Assembly: GCF_003343245.1 (NCBI RefSeq)
Contig: NZ_CP024901.1
Coordinates: 186,001 to 250,000 of the forward strand
Reading direction: 5' to 3'
Length of the DNA: 64,000 nucleotides
Origin: Photorhabdus laumondii subsp. laumondii
GTDB lineage: Bacteria > Pseudomonadota > Gammaproteobacteria > Enterobacterales > Enterobacteriaceae
Of this stretch, positions 1 through 10,788 are shown one piece after another (within the stretch, counting starts at the first letter, position 1; each line of letters opens with the position of its first letter). Made by a program: the position numbers and the translations under genes. The notes beneath the pieces are model-generated. The model worked only from the letters and a program-made list of their open reading frames with translations. It was not told the origin of the DNA and made no database searches.

Positions 1-1
1 A

Positions 2-1456
2 ATTAACCCCGCTATTTCTCTGCCTTCTTATGATCGTCAGAAGTTGGTTGCCCGTGTTGTCCATCTGGGATGTGGCGCTTTTCACCGTGCCCATCAGGCG
101 GTTTTTACTCATCATATGTTGGAAAAAACGGGCAGTGATTGGGGAATTTGTGAAGTCAGTTTGTTCTCCGGTCATCGGTTGATTCAGCAACTTAAACAGC
201 AAGATTGCTTGTGCACCATTGCGGAGAAGGGGACAGAACAAACTGAGTTGAAAATTATCGGCTCTATGGTTGATGCTTTACACCCTGAGTTTGTGGGTCA
301 GCAAGGTATTCTGGAAACGATAGCGCAGCCGCAAGTGGCGGTTATTTCTCTGACGATTACTGAAAAAGGGTATTGCATCGATGCAGCCAGCGGCAAGCTG
401 GATGTGAATAATGCATTAATTCAACGGGACTTAGCTAACCCAACCGAACCAACATCGGCCATTGGTTATATCGTCGAGGCGCTTCGTCTGCGTTATGAAC
501 GTGACTTGCCGCCATTGACGGTGATGTCCTGCGATAATATCAGAGAGAATGGCAACATTGCCCGTGAAGCGGTGGTGGGTTTTGCCCGCTTACGTGATGA
601 AAAGCTGGCGCAATGGATTGAACTGAATGTGACTTTTCCATGCACAATGGTTGACCGTATTGTTCCTGCGGCTACGCCAGAATCGGTGGCGGAGATAGCC
701 GGACAGCTAGGTGTATACGATCCCAGTGCAATCACCTGTGAACCTTTCCGTCAGTGGGTGATTGAGGATAACTTTGCCAATGGCCGCCCAAACTGGGATG
801 TGGCAGGAGCCCAATTCGTTAAAGATGTGATGCCTTTTGAAACCATGAAATTACGGATGCTAAACGGTAGCCACTCATTTTTAGCCTACCTGGGCTATTT
901 AGCGGGATATGCGCATATTGCTGACACAATGGCGAACCCCGATTACCGGCAAGCCGCTTTGGATCTGATGTTGAAAGAACAAGCGCCAACTTTGACGATG
1001 CCGGTAGGAACCGATCTTTTTCAATATGCTCATCTGTTGATTGAACGTTTTAGTAACCCCAACCTTAAGCATCAAACCGGGCAGATAGCAATGGATGGCA
1101 GCCAGAAGCTGCCACAACGTATGTTTGATTCTGTCATTTATCATCTGGCAAACGGCAGCGATTACCGCCATTTAGCCTTGGGTATCGCCGGGTGGATGCG
1201 TTATGTCAGTGGAAAAGATGAACAAGGCAAATTGATTGATGTGCGTGATCCGCTGGTTGAGCAGTTTAAATCCATTTACCAGCAATATGGGTTATCTGTT
1301 GATGTAGTACCCGCGTTGTTGGCGATTTTTGGTAACCCAGTGTTAGCTAATCCGCATTTTGTCCGGGCGGTTACCGCAGCTTATCAATTATTATTGGATT
1401 GCGGCGCTCGTCATGCTGTGGCGGCACTCGATTTAGCTGACAGGAAAATGATATGA
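2..1456 (+). CDS. uxuB: Fructuronate reductase / D-mannonate oxidoreductase, 5' end cut by window edge
   Basis: Mannitol-dehydrogenase-family oxidoreductase that interconverts D-fructuronate and D-mannonate with NAD(H) in hexuronate catabolism. The frame is open from base 2, so the start codon lies just outside the window; an internal TTG at 44 is not the start. About 484 codons are visible, close to the usual UxuB length of about 486. The N-terminal Rossmann segment reads [13 protein letters not shown], and the family's Lys/Asn/His catalytic cluster is in [15 protein letters not shown]. The stop overlaps the start of uxaC by 4 bases, indicating translational coupling. Gene and pathway follow from sequence family and from the uxaC-kdgK-eda neighbours. 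Another mannitol-dehydrogenase-family enzyme is possible but less likely in this operon. Confidence 0.88.
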   Translation: MNPAISLPSYDRQKLVARVVHLGCGAFHRAHQAVFTHHMLEKTGSDWGICEVSLFSGHRLIQQLKQQDCLCTIAEKGTEQTELKIIGSMVDALHPEFVGQQGILETIAQPQVAVISLTITEKGYCIDAASGKLDVNNALIQRDLANPTEPTSAIGYIVEALRLRYERDLPPLTVMSCDNIRENGNIAREAVVGFARLRDEKLAQWIELNVTFPCTMVDRIVPAATPESVAEIAGQLGVYDPSAITCEPFRQWVIEDNFANGRPNWDVAGAQFVKDVMPFETMKLRMLNGSHSFLAYLGYLAGYAHIADTMANPDYRQAALDLMLKEQAPTLTMPVGTDLFQYAHLLIERFSNPNLKHQTGQIAMDGSQKLPQRMFDSVIYHLANGSDYRHLALGIAGWMRYVSGKDEQGKLIDVRDPLVEQFKSIYQQYGLSVDVVPALLAIFGNPVLANPHFVRAVTAAYQLLLDCGARHAVAALDLADRKMI

Positions 1457-2877
1457 AAAATTTTATGTGTGACGATTTTCTTCTGAACAATGAAACTGCC
1501 CGTCAGCTATATCATGAACATGCCGCAGATATGCCGATTTATGATTATCACTGTCATCTTAATCCGCGTGAAATTGCTGAAAATCGCCGGTTTGATAACC
1601 TTGGTCAGATTTGGTTGGAAGGGGATCACTACAAATGGCGGGCTATGCGCTGTGCGGGTATTGATGAATCACTGATTACCGGCAAGCAAACCCGTGATTA
1701 TGAAAAATATCAGGCATGGGCAGAAACAGTACCGTTGACCTTAGGAAATCCACTTTATCACTGGACACATCTAGAATTACGTCGTCCATTTGGTATTAGC
1801 GGGATATTGTTTGGGCCGCAAACCGCGGATGAAATTTGGCATCAATGCAACGAAAAGCTGGCAGCCCCGGCGTTTTCAGCGCGTGGCATCATGCAGCAAA
1901 TGAATGTACGTATGGTTGGAACCACGGATGATCCGGTGGATTCTTTGCAATATCACCGCCAAATCGCGACAGATGAGAGTTTCGATATCGAAGTATTACC
2001 AAGCTGGCGTCCTGATCGGGTATTTAAAATCGAGTTGGCGGGTTTCATTGACTATATCAAACAGCTTGAAGCCGTGGCTGATGTATCGATTGTTGCTTTT
2101 GCTGATGTGTTGAACGCGTTGGAGCGTCGGCTTGAGCATTTTGCTGCTCATGGCTGCCGGGCTGCTGATCACGGCATAGAAAATTTGCGCTATGCTCCTA
2201 TTCCTGATGAAACGGTATTAAATGGCATCCTGCAAAAACGGCTGGCAGGGGGCATTCTCTCTGAGCTTGAAATTGCACAGTACACCACGGCGATTCTGGT
2301 ATGGCTTGGCCGGCAATATGCCGCCCGTGGTTGGGTGATGCAAATGCATATCGGCGCTATTCGCAACAATAATAGCCGGATGTTCCGCTTACTTGGCGCG
2401 GATAGCGGCTTTGATTCCATTGGTGATAACAATATTGCTTGGCCGCTATCTCGCTTGCTGGATAGTATGGATGTGACGGATGAGTTGCCGAAAACGATTC
2501 TTTACTGTCTGAATCCACGAGATAACGAAGTGATTGCTACGATGGCCAGTAACTTTCAAGGTGGCGGTATCGCCGGTAAAGTGCAGTTTGGTTCGGGCTG
2601 GTGGTTCAATGATCAGAAAGATGGCATGTTGCGTCAGCTTGAACAACTTTCCCAACTTGGGTTGCTGAGTCAATTTGTTGGTATGTTGACCGATTCTCGT
2701 AGCTTTCTTTCATACACGCGGCATGAATATTTTCGCCGCATTCTGTGTAATGTGTTAGGGCAATGGGCAGAAAAGGGCGAAATTCCTAACCACAAAGCCA
2801 TGTTAGGGCAGATAGTTGAGGATATTTGTTTTAATAACGCCCGCCGTTATTTTGCTTTGCCGGGAGAAAATCTATGA
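1453..2877 (+). CDS. uxaC: Glucuronate (uronate) isomerase
   Basis: Cytoplasmic isomerase converting D-glucuronate to D-fructuronate and D-galacturonate to D-tagaturonate. The product is 474 aa, the normal UxaC length. It shows the amidohydrolase-type metal motif YHCHLNP near residue 33 and the conserved HIGAIRNNN segment in the C-terminal half. The ATG overlaps the uxuB stop (ATGA), and its own stop overlaps the kdgK start, so uxuB-uxaC-kdgK is one tightly coupled operon. No uxuA is visible; it would be expected upstream of the window or elsewhere. Confidence 0.95.
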   Translation: MKNFMCDDFLLNNETARQLYHEHAADMPIYDYHCHLNPREIAENRRFDNLGQIWLEGDHYKWRAMRCAGIDESLITGKQTRDYEKYQAWAETVPLTLGNPLYHWTHLELRRPFGISGILFGPQTADEIWHQCNEKLAAPAFSARGIMQQMNVRMVGTTDDPVDSLQYHRQIATDESFDIEVLPSWRPDRVFKIELAGFIDYIKQLEAVADVSIVAFADVLNALERRLEHFAAHGCRAADHGIENLRYAPIPDETVLNGILQKRLAGGILSELEIAQYTTAILVWLGRQYAARGWVMQMHIGAIRNNNSRMFRLLGADSGFDSIGDNNIAWPLSRLLDSMDVTDELPKTILYCLNPRDNEVIATMASNFQGGGIAGKVQFGSGWWFNDQKDGMLRQLEQLSQLGLLSQFVGMLTDSRSFLSYTRHEYFRRILCNVLGQWAEKGEIPNHKAMLGQIVEDICFNNARRYFALPGENL

Positions 2878-3818
2878 AGCAGATTGCACTCCTTGGTGAA
2901 TGTATGATCGAACTTAATGGTGCCCCTTTTTCGACCATGCATCAGACTTTCGGTGGTGATGTCTTGAACAGTGCGGTTTATTTAGCACGTGCAAGCCGAC
3001 AGAAGATTGCTGTTCATTTTGTGACTGCGTTGGGCTTGGATTCGCTCAGTGAAGGGATGATCACACGTTGGCAAGACGAGGGTATTCGCACCCATCTGAT
3101 TTTGCGTGATCCGGTTCGCCAACCGGGACTGTATTTGATTCAACTTGATGGACAGGGAGAGCGCACCTTTCTGTACTGGCGTAATAATTCCGCTGCCCGT
3201 TATATGGTGCGCCATCCTGATTTCTCTTCGGTTATGCAAGCATTACAGCAGATGGATGCCATTTATCTCAGTGGTATCAGTTTGGCTATCTTGCCTGTTG
3301 ATGATCGTGAAAAGCTACTAAACTTGCTGGCTGAGCTGGCTGCTCAAGGAAAAACCATCATTTTCGACAGTAATTATCGTTCGGCATTATGGCAAAGTGT
3401 GGAGGAAACCCAAGTTTGTTATCAGAAATTACTCGCCTTTACCTCATTGGCACTGGTGACAGATGACGATGAATGTAAGCTGTGGGGCGATAAATCGGTT
3501 ACAGAAACCATGATTCGTCTTAAACAAGCAGGAGTTAAAGAAGCCGTGATTAAAGCGGGGGCTGCCGGTTGCTATTATCAGCATTTGGTACAGGATACTC
3601 CGATTGAGCTGATCCCAACGGTGCCGGTTGTTAACGTGGCCGATACCACGGCGGCGGGAGACGCCTTTAATGCTGGGTTTCTGGCAGGATTTCTGACGGA
3701 TTGTCCGATACAACAAGCGGCAATTATGGGGCATTGTCTGGCTGGTACCGTTATTCAGCATAAAGGGGCGATTATTCCAATCAGTGCAACTCAAGCAGTG
3801 ACTGACAGTTTCTTTTAA
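2874..3818 (+). CDS. kdgK: 2-dehydro-3-deoxygluconokinase (KDG kinase)
   Basis: PfkB-family sugar kinase that phosphorylates 2-keto-3-deoxygluconate to KDPG. The product is 314 aa. The N-terminus [11 protein letters not shown] and the C-terminal PfkB signature [14 protein letters not shown], with its catalytic Asp in GDAFN, are clear. The start overlaps the uxaC stop by 4 bases and eda follows 17 bases downstream, so the reaction order of the pathway (isomerase, reductase, kinase, aldolase) is largely contained in one operon. Confidence 0.94.
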   Translation: MKQIALLGECMIELNGAPFSTMHQTFGGDVLNSAVYLARASRQKIAVHFVTALGLDSLSEGMITRWQDEGIRTHLILRDPVRQPGLYLIQLDGQGERTFLYWRNNSAARYMVRHPDFSSVMQALQQMDAIYLSGISLAILPVDDREKLLNLLAELAAQGKTIIFDSNYRSALWQSVEETQVCYQKLLAFTSLALVTDDDECKLWGDKSVTETMIRLKQAGVKEAVIKAGAAGCYYQHLVQDTPIELIPTVPVVNVADTTAAGDAFNAGFLAGFLTDCPIQQAAIMGHCLAGTVIQHKGAIIPISATQAVTDSFF

Positions 3819-3835
3819 CAGCGGAGAGAAAATTG

Positions 3836-4465
3836 ATGAAACAGATGATTGAACAGTTACGCCAGTTAAAAATTGTACCCGTGATTGCTGTTGACCGAGC
3901 GGAAGATATTATTCCGTTGGGTAAAGCATTGGCTGACAACGGCTTGCCGGTAGCCGAAATTACTTTCCGTTCTACGGCAGCGGCGGAAGCTATTCGTTTG
4001 TTGAGAGCAGCTCAGCCGAATATGCTGATTGGTGCAGGTACTGTTCTGAACCGTGATCAGGTGGTTGCTGCAAAACAGGCTGGCGCTGATTTTATGGTTT
4101 CGCCGGGTTTTAATCCAAATACGGTCAAAGCCTGTCAGCAATTGAATATTCCTATTATTCCGGGTGTGAATAATCCAAGTGCGATTGAAGGTGCAATGGA
4201 ATTGGGGCTAAAACTATTGAAATTCTTCCCGGCAGAACCTTCCGGCGGTTTGCCAATGATTAAAGCGATATTGGCACCTTATACTGAATTGCAAATTATG
4301 CCGACTGGGGGAATCGGGCCAAATAATATTCGCGATTATCTTGCTGTACCGCGTATTGTGGCGTGTGGTGGTTCATGGATGGTTAGTCAAGCGCTGGTGG
4401 GCAGCCAAAACTGGCAGGAAATCGGTCGCCTGACTCGTGAAGCGGTGGATTTGGTGAATACTTAA
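3836..4465 (+). CDS. eda: KDPG/KHG aldolase
   Basis: Class I aldolase that cleaves KDPG to pyruvate and glyceraldehyde-3-phosphate, the last step of hexuronate degradation and of the Entner-Doudoroff route. The product is 209 aa from ATG 3836. A TTG three bases upstream is in frame, but the ATG with GGAGAG about 8 bases before it is the natural start. The Schiff-base lysine lies in LLKFFPAEPSGG and the phosphate-binding MPTGGIG follows. It is the last gene of the hexuronate operon. Confidence 0.95.
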   Translation: MKQMIEQLRQLKIVPVIAVDRAEDIIPLGKALADNGLPVAEITFRSTAAAEAIRLLRAAQPNMLIGAGTVLNRDQVVAAKQAGADFMVSPGFNPNTVKACQQLNIPIIPGVNNPSAIEGAMELGLKLLKFFPAEPSGGLPMIKAILAPYTELQIMPTGGIGPNNIRDYLAVPRIVACGGSWMVSQALVGSQNWQEIGRLTREAVDLVNT

Positions 4466-4547
4466 GGAATAGTGGTTCTTGTCTTGGGATAAAATATTAT
4501 TCCGACAATAATACCAAAGGGAAAAAAAGGGTTTAGTAAAAATTCTT

Positions 4548-5036
4548 TCACTTCTGTTTGCCTAATGGAAGCATCAGCGTGTATGGCTCCAACGGTGACT
4601 GGACGAAGCCAAGACGCGTATAGAACGTTCGAGCGCTCTCATCAAGTGCGTGGACGATTATAGCTGAAATGCCCACCTGTTCTGCTGTGCTGGCGACACG
4701 CTTCCAAGCATCTTGGAGAAGCAATGCCCCGAGCTTCTTCCCCTGATATTCCACATCGACAGCCAGACGGCCAAGAAGCACTACAGGGATAGGATCTGGC
4801 ATATTGCGTTTAAGCGATGGTGTAGATTCAATATGATTAATTGAACCGGCGCTTAGACAATAATAACCGATAACGTCTTTTGTGCCTTCCTTGCAAATAA
4901 CAAATGTGCGGCTCGCGCCGAGCTTATTATTTTTTAAAGCCCGGCGTGAAAGCCATTCGTTTAATGTTTCATGCTGGCAATAAAAATCATTTATATTATG
5001 TTCAGCCGTTAATATTTCAGGTGTGCTTATTCCCAC
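4548..5036 (-). CDS. tacT: GNAT-family acetyltransferase toxin, TacT-like
   Basis: 162-aa protein of the TacT/AtaT type, which block translation by acetylating aminoacyl-tRNAs (family knowledge). Visible GNAT features are VDVEYQGKKLGALLL, fitting the acetyl-CoA pyrophosphate loop, and the catalytic-Tyr region TFYTRLGF near the C-terminus. The start is GTG at 5036, inside the last codons of the upstream antitoxin gene, so the two are translationally coupled (10-base overlap). Which aminoacyl-tRNA it targets cannot be read from the sequence. Confidence 0.85.
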   Translation of the reverse strand: MGISTPEILTAEHNINDFYCQHETLNEWLSRRALKNNKLGASRTFVICKEGTKDVIGYYCLSAGSINHIESTPSLKRNMPDPIPVVLLGRLAVDVEYQGKKLGALLLQDAWKRVASTAEQVGISAIIVHALDESARTFYTRLGFVQSPLEPYTLMLPLGKQK

Positions 5037-5299
5037 GGTGCTTTATATCCCATCAGTTTTTTAAAACCTTCATTATCAGAAAGCGGTTGCTCCAGCATCT
5101 GCATGAACATATGGTATTTTTCGTCGTTAACGAAAAAGTGGCGCTGATCGAGTATGGCATCTTCGGCTGCGCGGCAGGCAGCGTCCAAGATGAAATCAGT
5201 TCGGGTCTTTGAGAGCAGGTTTGCTGCATGGTCAATAAGCTCCCGCTGGAAGGCTTTCGCCCGGATGTTGATCGGGGTTTCTTTAGGTTGTGTTCTCAT
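5027..5299 (-). CDS. tacA: DUF1778 ribbon-helix-helix antitoxin, TacA-like
   Basis: 90-aa antitoxin partner of the downstream acetyltransferase toxin. The N-terminal half (KETPINIRAKAFQRELID) fits the RHH DNA-binding fold of DUF1778 proteins and the C-terminal part would wrap the toxin. It precedes and overlaps the toxin gene, the usual order, and probably autorepresses from the AT-rich region around 5300-5340. The pair lies just outside the split gene that holds the carbapenem insert. Confidence 0.85.
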   Translation of the reverse strand: MRTQPKETPINIRAKAFQRELIDHAANLLSKTRTDFILDAACRAAEDAILDQRHFFVNDEKYHMFMQMLEQPLSDNEGFKKLMGYKAPWE

Positions 5300-5433
5300 A
5301 AATCACCTGTGTAGCAAATTGGTAGACAGTCATTATAGCAGTTGTATAACTAATAGATATACATTTAGCGTCTCCATTTGAAATCTTATGAAACGTAAGC
5401 ATGCTGGGTTATCCAAAATATAGTGGCTAGTCT

Positions 5434-5625
5434 TCTGCTGACTGGCGTCGGCCTAATTTATATGAACGTTAGACACCAGAACAAACTTTGTTAGAATTAC
5501 TGACAGTGAGCTTGATACCTGAAAATATCTTAATGCGGTTGAAACTTAAGTTTGGGGTTAAATTTGAACAACTAGAAAACCTTGATCGAATGATTTTAGC
5601 GACAGTGGCTGTAGAAGGATGGATT
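5434..5625 (+). pseudogene. Left fragment of a helicase-like/AlbA_2-AAA_4-type DNA-binding gene
   Basis: The frame reads ADWRRPNLYER, an in-frame TAG at 5470-5472, then TPEQTLLELLTVSLIPENIL and on to LATVAVEGWI, where it stops at an IS end at base 5626. The sense continues at 13470 with NHQRACEL. Joined, the text gives EGWI-NHQRACEL, a smooth helix-turn-helix-like passage. The fragment carries a nonsense codon and probable frameshifts further upstream, so it is decayed. The family name is my recognition of the style of AAA_4/RecG-like putative transcriptional regulators, not proven. Confidence 0.6.
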
Positions 5626-5748
5626 AGGTTATGTCCCTCAATTAAATTATGGCTTTAAGAAAAAGGTCGTAACGAGCCATAACATGTTGTTTCCGAAAGT
5701 CAGAGCCAGATAGATTATTCTATCTCAGCCTATTGCGGGACACAGCCT
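5626..5748 (+). mobile_element. 123-bp MITE-like deletion derivative of an IS5-family element (left copy)
   Basis: Starts AGGTTATGTCCCTCAA and ends TTGCGGGACACAGCCT, imperfect terminal inverted repeats. It matches both ends of the 368-bp copy at 13102-13469 in the same orientation, but lacks the internal part between TTAAGAAA and AAGGTCGTAA. No coding capacity remains. With the right copy it brackets the cpm cluster. TA dinucleotides flank the ends. Confidence 0.8.
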
Positions 5749-6434
5749 AGTACGTTGTTGGGTATGCTCTCGGTGAACTACCTTAACCAGAACAACCATA
5801 CATTACATGTAATTGGTCGACCTGACTGAACGGTAGTTATATTTGATAAATCCATAATTAATCTACAATAATTAGTGAGCGCAAGGATTTGTTAATTTCT
5901 TAATAGACAATTTTGTTATATTTAATTTATATAACTATTAGTTGGCTTCTTTTGCTAAGGACACATACCTGATGATACCGCGCGTGATAAATACGATTGC
6001 AATTTACCCATTTTTTCTTTGAATCTGTAGCACGGTAACCAATTCTGCACAGTTAGACGGTATATTTTGCACTCATTAAACGGGGTTAGCTTCTCTATCA
6101 TAATGCACAGTACAGAATAAAATTCCTAATCAGATGAAAATGATTGGAATGCATACAACTATGATTTTAGCTGAACTTGTACCTACTTGGATCCATGAAA
6201 GATACATAATATATCAGAGGGAATGTAACCATGCGTGATTGTCACTGGTACAATAATATTGCGAGTTCTATATTTAAAAACAAATAGTTAATTAGATATA
6301 TAAATAATTTTAATTTTAATGATCAAATGCATTGATAAATTAATTTAATATGATACTATTATTAACACCAGATTAATTTTTAGAAGTATAACTATTTAAA
6401 ATACTTTTATAAAGTTATAAAAAGGAATTTAAAA
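5749..6434. other. AT-rich leader region upstream of cpmA
   Basis: About 690 bases with no substantial gene. This must hold the cpm promoter, but I cannot place convincing -35/-10 boxes with correct spacing. A short ORF of 18 codons starts at ATG 6231 (MRDCHWYNNIASS...) and ends with TAG at 6287, preceded by AGAGGGA at a loose distance; it may be a leader peptide or chance. The region turns strongly AT-rich from about 6290, as in the cluster itself. No luxR/carR-type regulator gene is present. Confidence 0.5.
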
Positions 6435-7940
6435 TTGAGCTCAGAGTTTTGCTTTGTTAAATATGGTTTTGATAAAAATTTAAATAAATTAATAAATGAA
6501 TTTCAATTTGATGAATTATCTACTGGAACCATACTCTTCCGTAGTACAACAAAGGTATCTAAATTTAAAAGTGAAAGATATACTGCTTTTTTAATTGGTA
6601 ATATATATAACATATCTACCATCAGATCCATTCTTGGAAAAATAGAAGGAAGATCTAGTGTGCTTAGTGATGTGGAAATTTTATTATTAAGTAGAGATAA
6701 ATTTGGTAATTCCATTATTTCTATAGCAGAAGGAGATTATTGCCTTTTTATTGAGGATAAAAAGGGAAATATAGAAGTAATAACAGAGTCTAGAGGATTA
6801 AATTTAGTAAATTTAGTACAGACAGATTTGATTTGGATTACTAATAGTTTGAAGATTGTTGGTAAGGTAGAGGGAGATAAAGCTTTTGATTTCAAACCTG
6901 AAAGCGAAGTTATTAAGAACTCACTAAAACCAGATAATTTTTCACCAATAAGAAATGTGTCCAGATTAAAGCCTGGTACAATAAATAAATTAACATTTGA
7001 TGAACAGAGATATCTTCATTTGGAAGTTGAATATGTAATATCTCCTGTAGAGGAAAATTCTTTTGATATAAAAGAAAGTGTTCTTCTTGAAATAATTGAT
7101 TCTGATTTGAGAAACTCTATTTCCCGGTTATCTAAAAATAATGAAACTATAGGTGTTCCACTATCAGGAGGGTTAGATTCGAGTTTAGTTACTGCTTTAG
7201 CATCAAAGTATTTTGATAAAGTAAAAACATGGTCTATAGGAACAGAATTAAGCAATGAATTTGAATTTTCTAAAATTGTTTCTGATTATCTTGGTACAGA
7301 GCACGAAGTTAAAATTCTTAGTGAAGATGAAGTTATATCAGGTGTAGTAAAAGCTATTTATTATAATGAAATATTTGACGGATTATCTTCTGAGATTCAA
7401 TCAGGATTATTTAATGTTTATGAATTAGCAAAAGGAAAAGTTAATTCATTGATAACAGGATATGGTTCTGATCTATTATTTGGAGGTATATTAGACCCCG
7501 AAAAATCCTATATTGAACCAAATAAAATATTGTCTGAGCAAGTTTATAGAACTAAATGGACAGGAGAATTTTCAACTCATGGAGCAGGAAATTATGGGTT
7601 GAATGTTTATCATCCATTTTGGACTAATAATCTTATATCTTTATGTCATAATTTGGATCCATACTTTAAAATAAGAGATAACGAAGTTAAAAATATTTTA
7701 CGAGAGTATGCAAATAGTATAAATATCCTCCCAAAAGAAATAGTGTGGAGAAAAAAAATAGGTATTCATGAAGGATCATCTGTTAATAAATCTTTTGCAA
7801 CAATGATAGGAACTGAAGTAAATAACTATCAAGATAAAACAAGGTTTAGTTATTCTATATATAAAGAATTTTTGACAGGAAGATTGTCAATTGAGGAAGC
7901 AAATTCAACCAAGTTGTGTGAAATCATAAGAAGGAATTAG
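6435..7940 (+). CDS. cpmA: Carbapenam synthetase (CarA homologue)
   Basis: ATP-dependent beta-lactam-forming enzyme that closes the lactam ring of carboxymethylproline to give (3S,5S)-carbapenam. The 501-aa product matches CarA of Pectobacterium along its length from memory. It has an asparagine-synthetase-B fold without the N-terminal Cys2 nucleophile (starts MSSEFCFVKY), a PP-loop PLSGGLDSSLVTALA, the conserved EIFDGLSSEIQSGLFNVY, and VWRKKIGIHEGS, which contains the catalytic lysine. Start is TTG at 6435 with AAAGGA 8-13 bases upstream. First gene of the cpm operon; cpmB follows after 2 bases. Base composition is far more AT-rich than the flanking backbone, pointing to acquisition. Confidence 0.95.
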   Translation: MSSEFCFVKYGFDKNLNKLINEFQFDELSTGTILFRSTTKVSKFKSERYTAFLIGNIYNISTIRSILGKIEGRSSVLSDVEILLLSRDKFGNSIISIAEGDYCLFIEDKKGNIEVITESRGLNLVNLVQTDLIWITNSLKIVGKVEGDKAFDFKPESEVIKNSLKPDNFSPIRNVSRLKPGTINKLTFDEQRYLHLEVEYVISPVEENSFDIKESVLLEIIDSDLRNSISRLSKNNETIGVPLSGGLDSSLVTALASKYFDKVKTWSIGTELSNEFEFSKIVSDYLGTEHEVKILSEDEVISGVVKAIYYNEIFDGLSSEIQSGLFNVYELAKGKVNSLITGYGSDLLFGGILDPEKSYIEPNKILSEQVYRTKWTGEFSTHGAGNYGLNVYHPFWTNNLISLCHNLDPYFKIRDNEVKNILREYANSINILPKEIVWRKKIGIHEGSSVNKSFATMIGTEVNNYQDKTRFSYSIYKEFLTGRLSIEEANSTKLCEIIRRN

Positions 7941-7942
7941 AT

Positions 7943-8692
7943 ATGGTAATAGAAAGAGATTTTAGCTCAATTAGGGTAATTATTCTTAACCATGAAAATA
8001 AGCATAATCCATTTAGTGAAAGTTTAGAAAACTCAATTAAAAAATCTTTAATTAAAGCTGATCAAGATGACAATGTTAAAGCCATTGTTGTTTATGGTGG
8101 GGAGAATCGTTCTTTTTCTTCAGGGGGAGATTTCAGTGAAGTTAAAAATCTATCAGGAGAAAGTGTGGAACGTTGGATAGATAGAGTGATTGATCTATAT
8201 TGTGCTGTTTTAAACGTAAACAAACCAACAGTAGCTGCGGTAGATGGTTATGCTATAGGAATGGGATTTCAATTTTCTTTAATGTTTGACCAAAGAATTG
8301 TATCAAGTGAAGCTAAATTTATAATGCCTGAATTAAAACACGGTATTGGTTGTTCTGTAGGTGCAGCTATACTTAGTTTTACACATGGACATAATATAAT
8401 GAAAAAAATTGTATTTGAATGCGAAGAGATTTCATCAGAAATGTGTATTGAATACAATATTGCAAATCAAGTAATAGATAAAGAAATTCTTTTAGAAACA
8501 GCAATAGAACGCGCTAATTTACTAGCAACATATCCGAAAACAGCATACTTAAACACAAAAAAATTTATGAACAAAAAATTCGTTGATATCTTGGAAGATA
8601 GCAGAAAAGAATCAAAATTAGTTCATAAAAATTCGTTTGGCTCTAGAGATTCTCAAAAGCATTTTAAAAAAGTACTTGGTGAGAAATATTAA
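7943..8692 (+). CDS. cpmB: Carboxymethylproline synthase (CarB homologue)
   Basis: Crotonase-superfamily enzyme that condenses malonyl-CoA with pyrroline-5-carboxylate to (2S,5S)-carboxymethylproline, the precursor for CpmA. The product is 249 aa. It shows the oxyanion-hole segments GGENRSFSSGGDF and AVDGYAIGMGFQFSL and the catalytic-region MPELKHGIG, in which the Glu corresponds to the CarB active-site Glu. It lies 2 bases after cpmA with AAGGAATTAG as ribosome site, and cpmC follows after 13 bases. Confidence 0.94.
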   Translation: MVIERDFSSIRVIILNHENKHNPFSESLENSIKKSLIKADQDDNVKAIVVYGGENRSFSSGGDFSEVKNLSGESVERWIDRVIDLYCAVLNVNKPTVAAVDGYAIGMGFQFSLMFDQRIVSSEAKFIMPELKHGIGCSVGAAILSFTHGHNIMKKIVFECEEISSEMCIEYNIANQVIDKEILLETAIERANLLATYPKTAYLNTKKFMNKKFVDILEDSRKESKLVHKNSFGSRDSQKHFKKVLGEKY

Positions 8693-8705
8693 TAAGGATA
8701 ATTAA

Positions 8706-9527
<822 letters not shown>

Positions 9528-9530
9528 ATT

Positions 9531-9554
9531 CCTCCCCCTTCATAGAAGGGGAGG
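9531..9554 (+). promoter_or_regulatory. GC-rich hairpin between cpmC and cpmD
   Basis: CCTCCCCCTTC-ATA-GAAGGGGAGG forms a near-perfect 10-bp stem with one bulged C, in an otherwise about 30% GC region. No U-run follows (GTAAAAATAAAG), so it is not a classical terminator. It could be a 3' stabiliser or attenuating structure that raises cpmABC over cpmDEFGH. Confidence 0.55.
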
Positions 9555-9603
9555 TAAAAATAAAGTGACATATGAGTTGTTATAACTATAGAAATTACAA
9601 ATA

Positions 9604-10788
9604 ATGGCTAATAAAAAATCAAACAATAATAAGGTTTTTAAAGACGAAACATCACTGTATTCTAGATATAGTATATCAACCCTTTTTCTTAAGTTTTTTG
9701 TAACTTTATTGTTAACAAATAAAATCACAAAAAAAATTTCCTTATGGATGATGAGATTTATTTTAAATAAAAAAAATAAGTTTTTTATTAGGTTTTTAAA
9801 TGGGGTTTATTTTGGTGGTGAAAGTATAGATGAAGCAAAGGCTAATGTGATTTTTCTATCAAAAAATAATATTCATAGCATATTAGATTATGCAATTGAA
9901 GGGAAAAACGACGAAATTTTCTTTGATAATGCGCTAGAGTCAACATTAAAATTAATTGATCTCGCTAGCAAAGAGTCCAATATACCATATGTTGCCATTA
10001 AGCCTTCATCACTAGGAGATATTCATCTTTATGAAGAAAAAATGAGAGGTTGGAATTTTTTTGGAGAAAAAATTAATTCTTGGAGTAGGATATTAGAACG
10101 TTATGAAAAAATATTTCATTATGCAGAAATTAAATCAGTTAAAGTTATGATTGATGCAGAGCAATCTTGGATTCAGGCAGCAGTAGACAAGATTGTCATA
10201 GATAGCATTATTAAACACAATAAAATATTACCTATTATAACATTAACAATACAATCCTACAAAAAAGAATCCATTGATCTTCTGATGTTACTACATAAAA
10301 TTGCTATTGATAATAACATTAAAGTTGGTATTAAGATTGTTAGAGGAGCTTATTTAGAAGAAGAGATTAAAAATAAAGAAAAATCAATTGGAACATTTTT
10401 TTTAAATAAAGAAGAGACTGATTTAAATTATAATTATTTAGTTGAATACATATCAAAAAGAATTGAGTATTTTTATCCTTTTTTTGCAACTCATAATGAA
10501 AATAGTATATCAATCATATTAAATAAGAATGAATTAAAAAATAAATCATTTTGGATTGGACAATTGTACGGGATTGGAGATCATATTTCATCAAAATTAG
10601 CTTACAATGGTATTAGGACGTGTAAATATTTGCCATATGGGCCAATTGATAAATCATTGCCATATTTATTAAGAAGGATAAATGAAAATGCAGTGGCTTC
10701 AGATACCTTTGTTACAGAAAACAGAAAGATAATGAAAGAGATTATTTTAAGATTAAAAAATACGGGAGATAAAAATGGATGTCTTTAA
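9604..10788 (+). CDS. cpmD: Proline dehydrogenase-like protein (CarD homologue)
   Basis: 394-aa proline-oxidase-like flavoprotein. CarD with the ferredoxin CarE is thought to support supply of pyrroline-5-carboxylate or a late modification of the carbapenem; the basic CarA-C pathway does not strictly need them. Visible are the proline dehydrogenase segments VGIKIVRGAYLEEEI and FATHNENS. Separated from cpmC by 76 bases with a hairpin, and with only a weak ribosome site before ATG 9604. The 3' end overlaps cpmE by 14 bases. Confidence 0.9.
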   Translation: MANKKSNNNKVFKDETSLYSRYSISTLFLKFFVTLLLTNKITKKISLWMMRFILNKKNKFFIRFLNGVYFGGESIDEAKANVIFLSKNNIHSILDYAIEGKNDEIFFDNALESTLKLIDLASKESNIPYVAIKPSSLGDIHLYEEKMRGWNFFGEKINSWSRILERYEKIFHYAEIKSVKVMIDAEQSWIQAAVDKIVIDSIIKHNKILPIITLTIQSYKKESIDLLMLLHKIAIDNNIKVGIKIVRGAYLEEEIKNKEKSIGTFFLNKEETDLNYNYLVEYISKRIEYFYPFFATHNENSISIILNKNELKNKSFWIGQLYGIGDHISSKLAYNGIRTCKYLPYGPIDKSLPYLLRRINENAVASDTFVTENRKIMKEIILRLKNTGDKNGCL

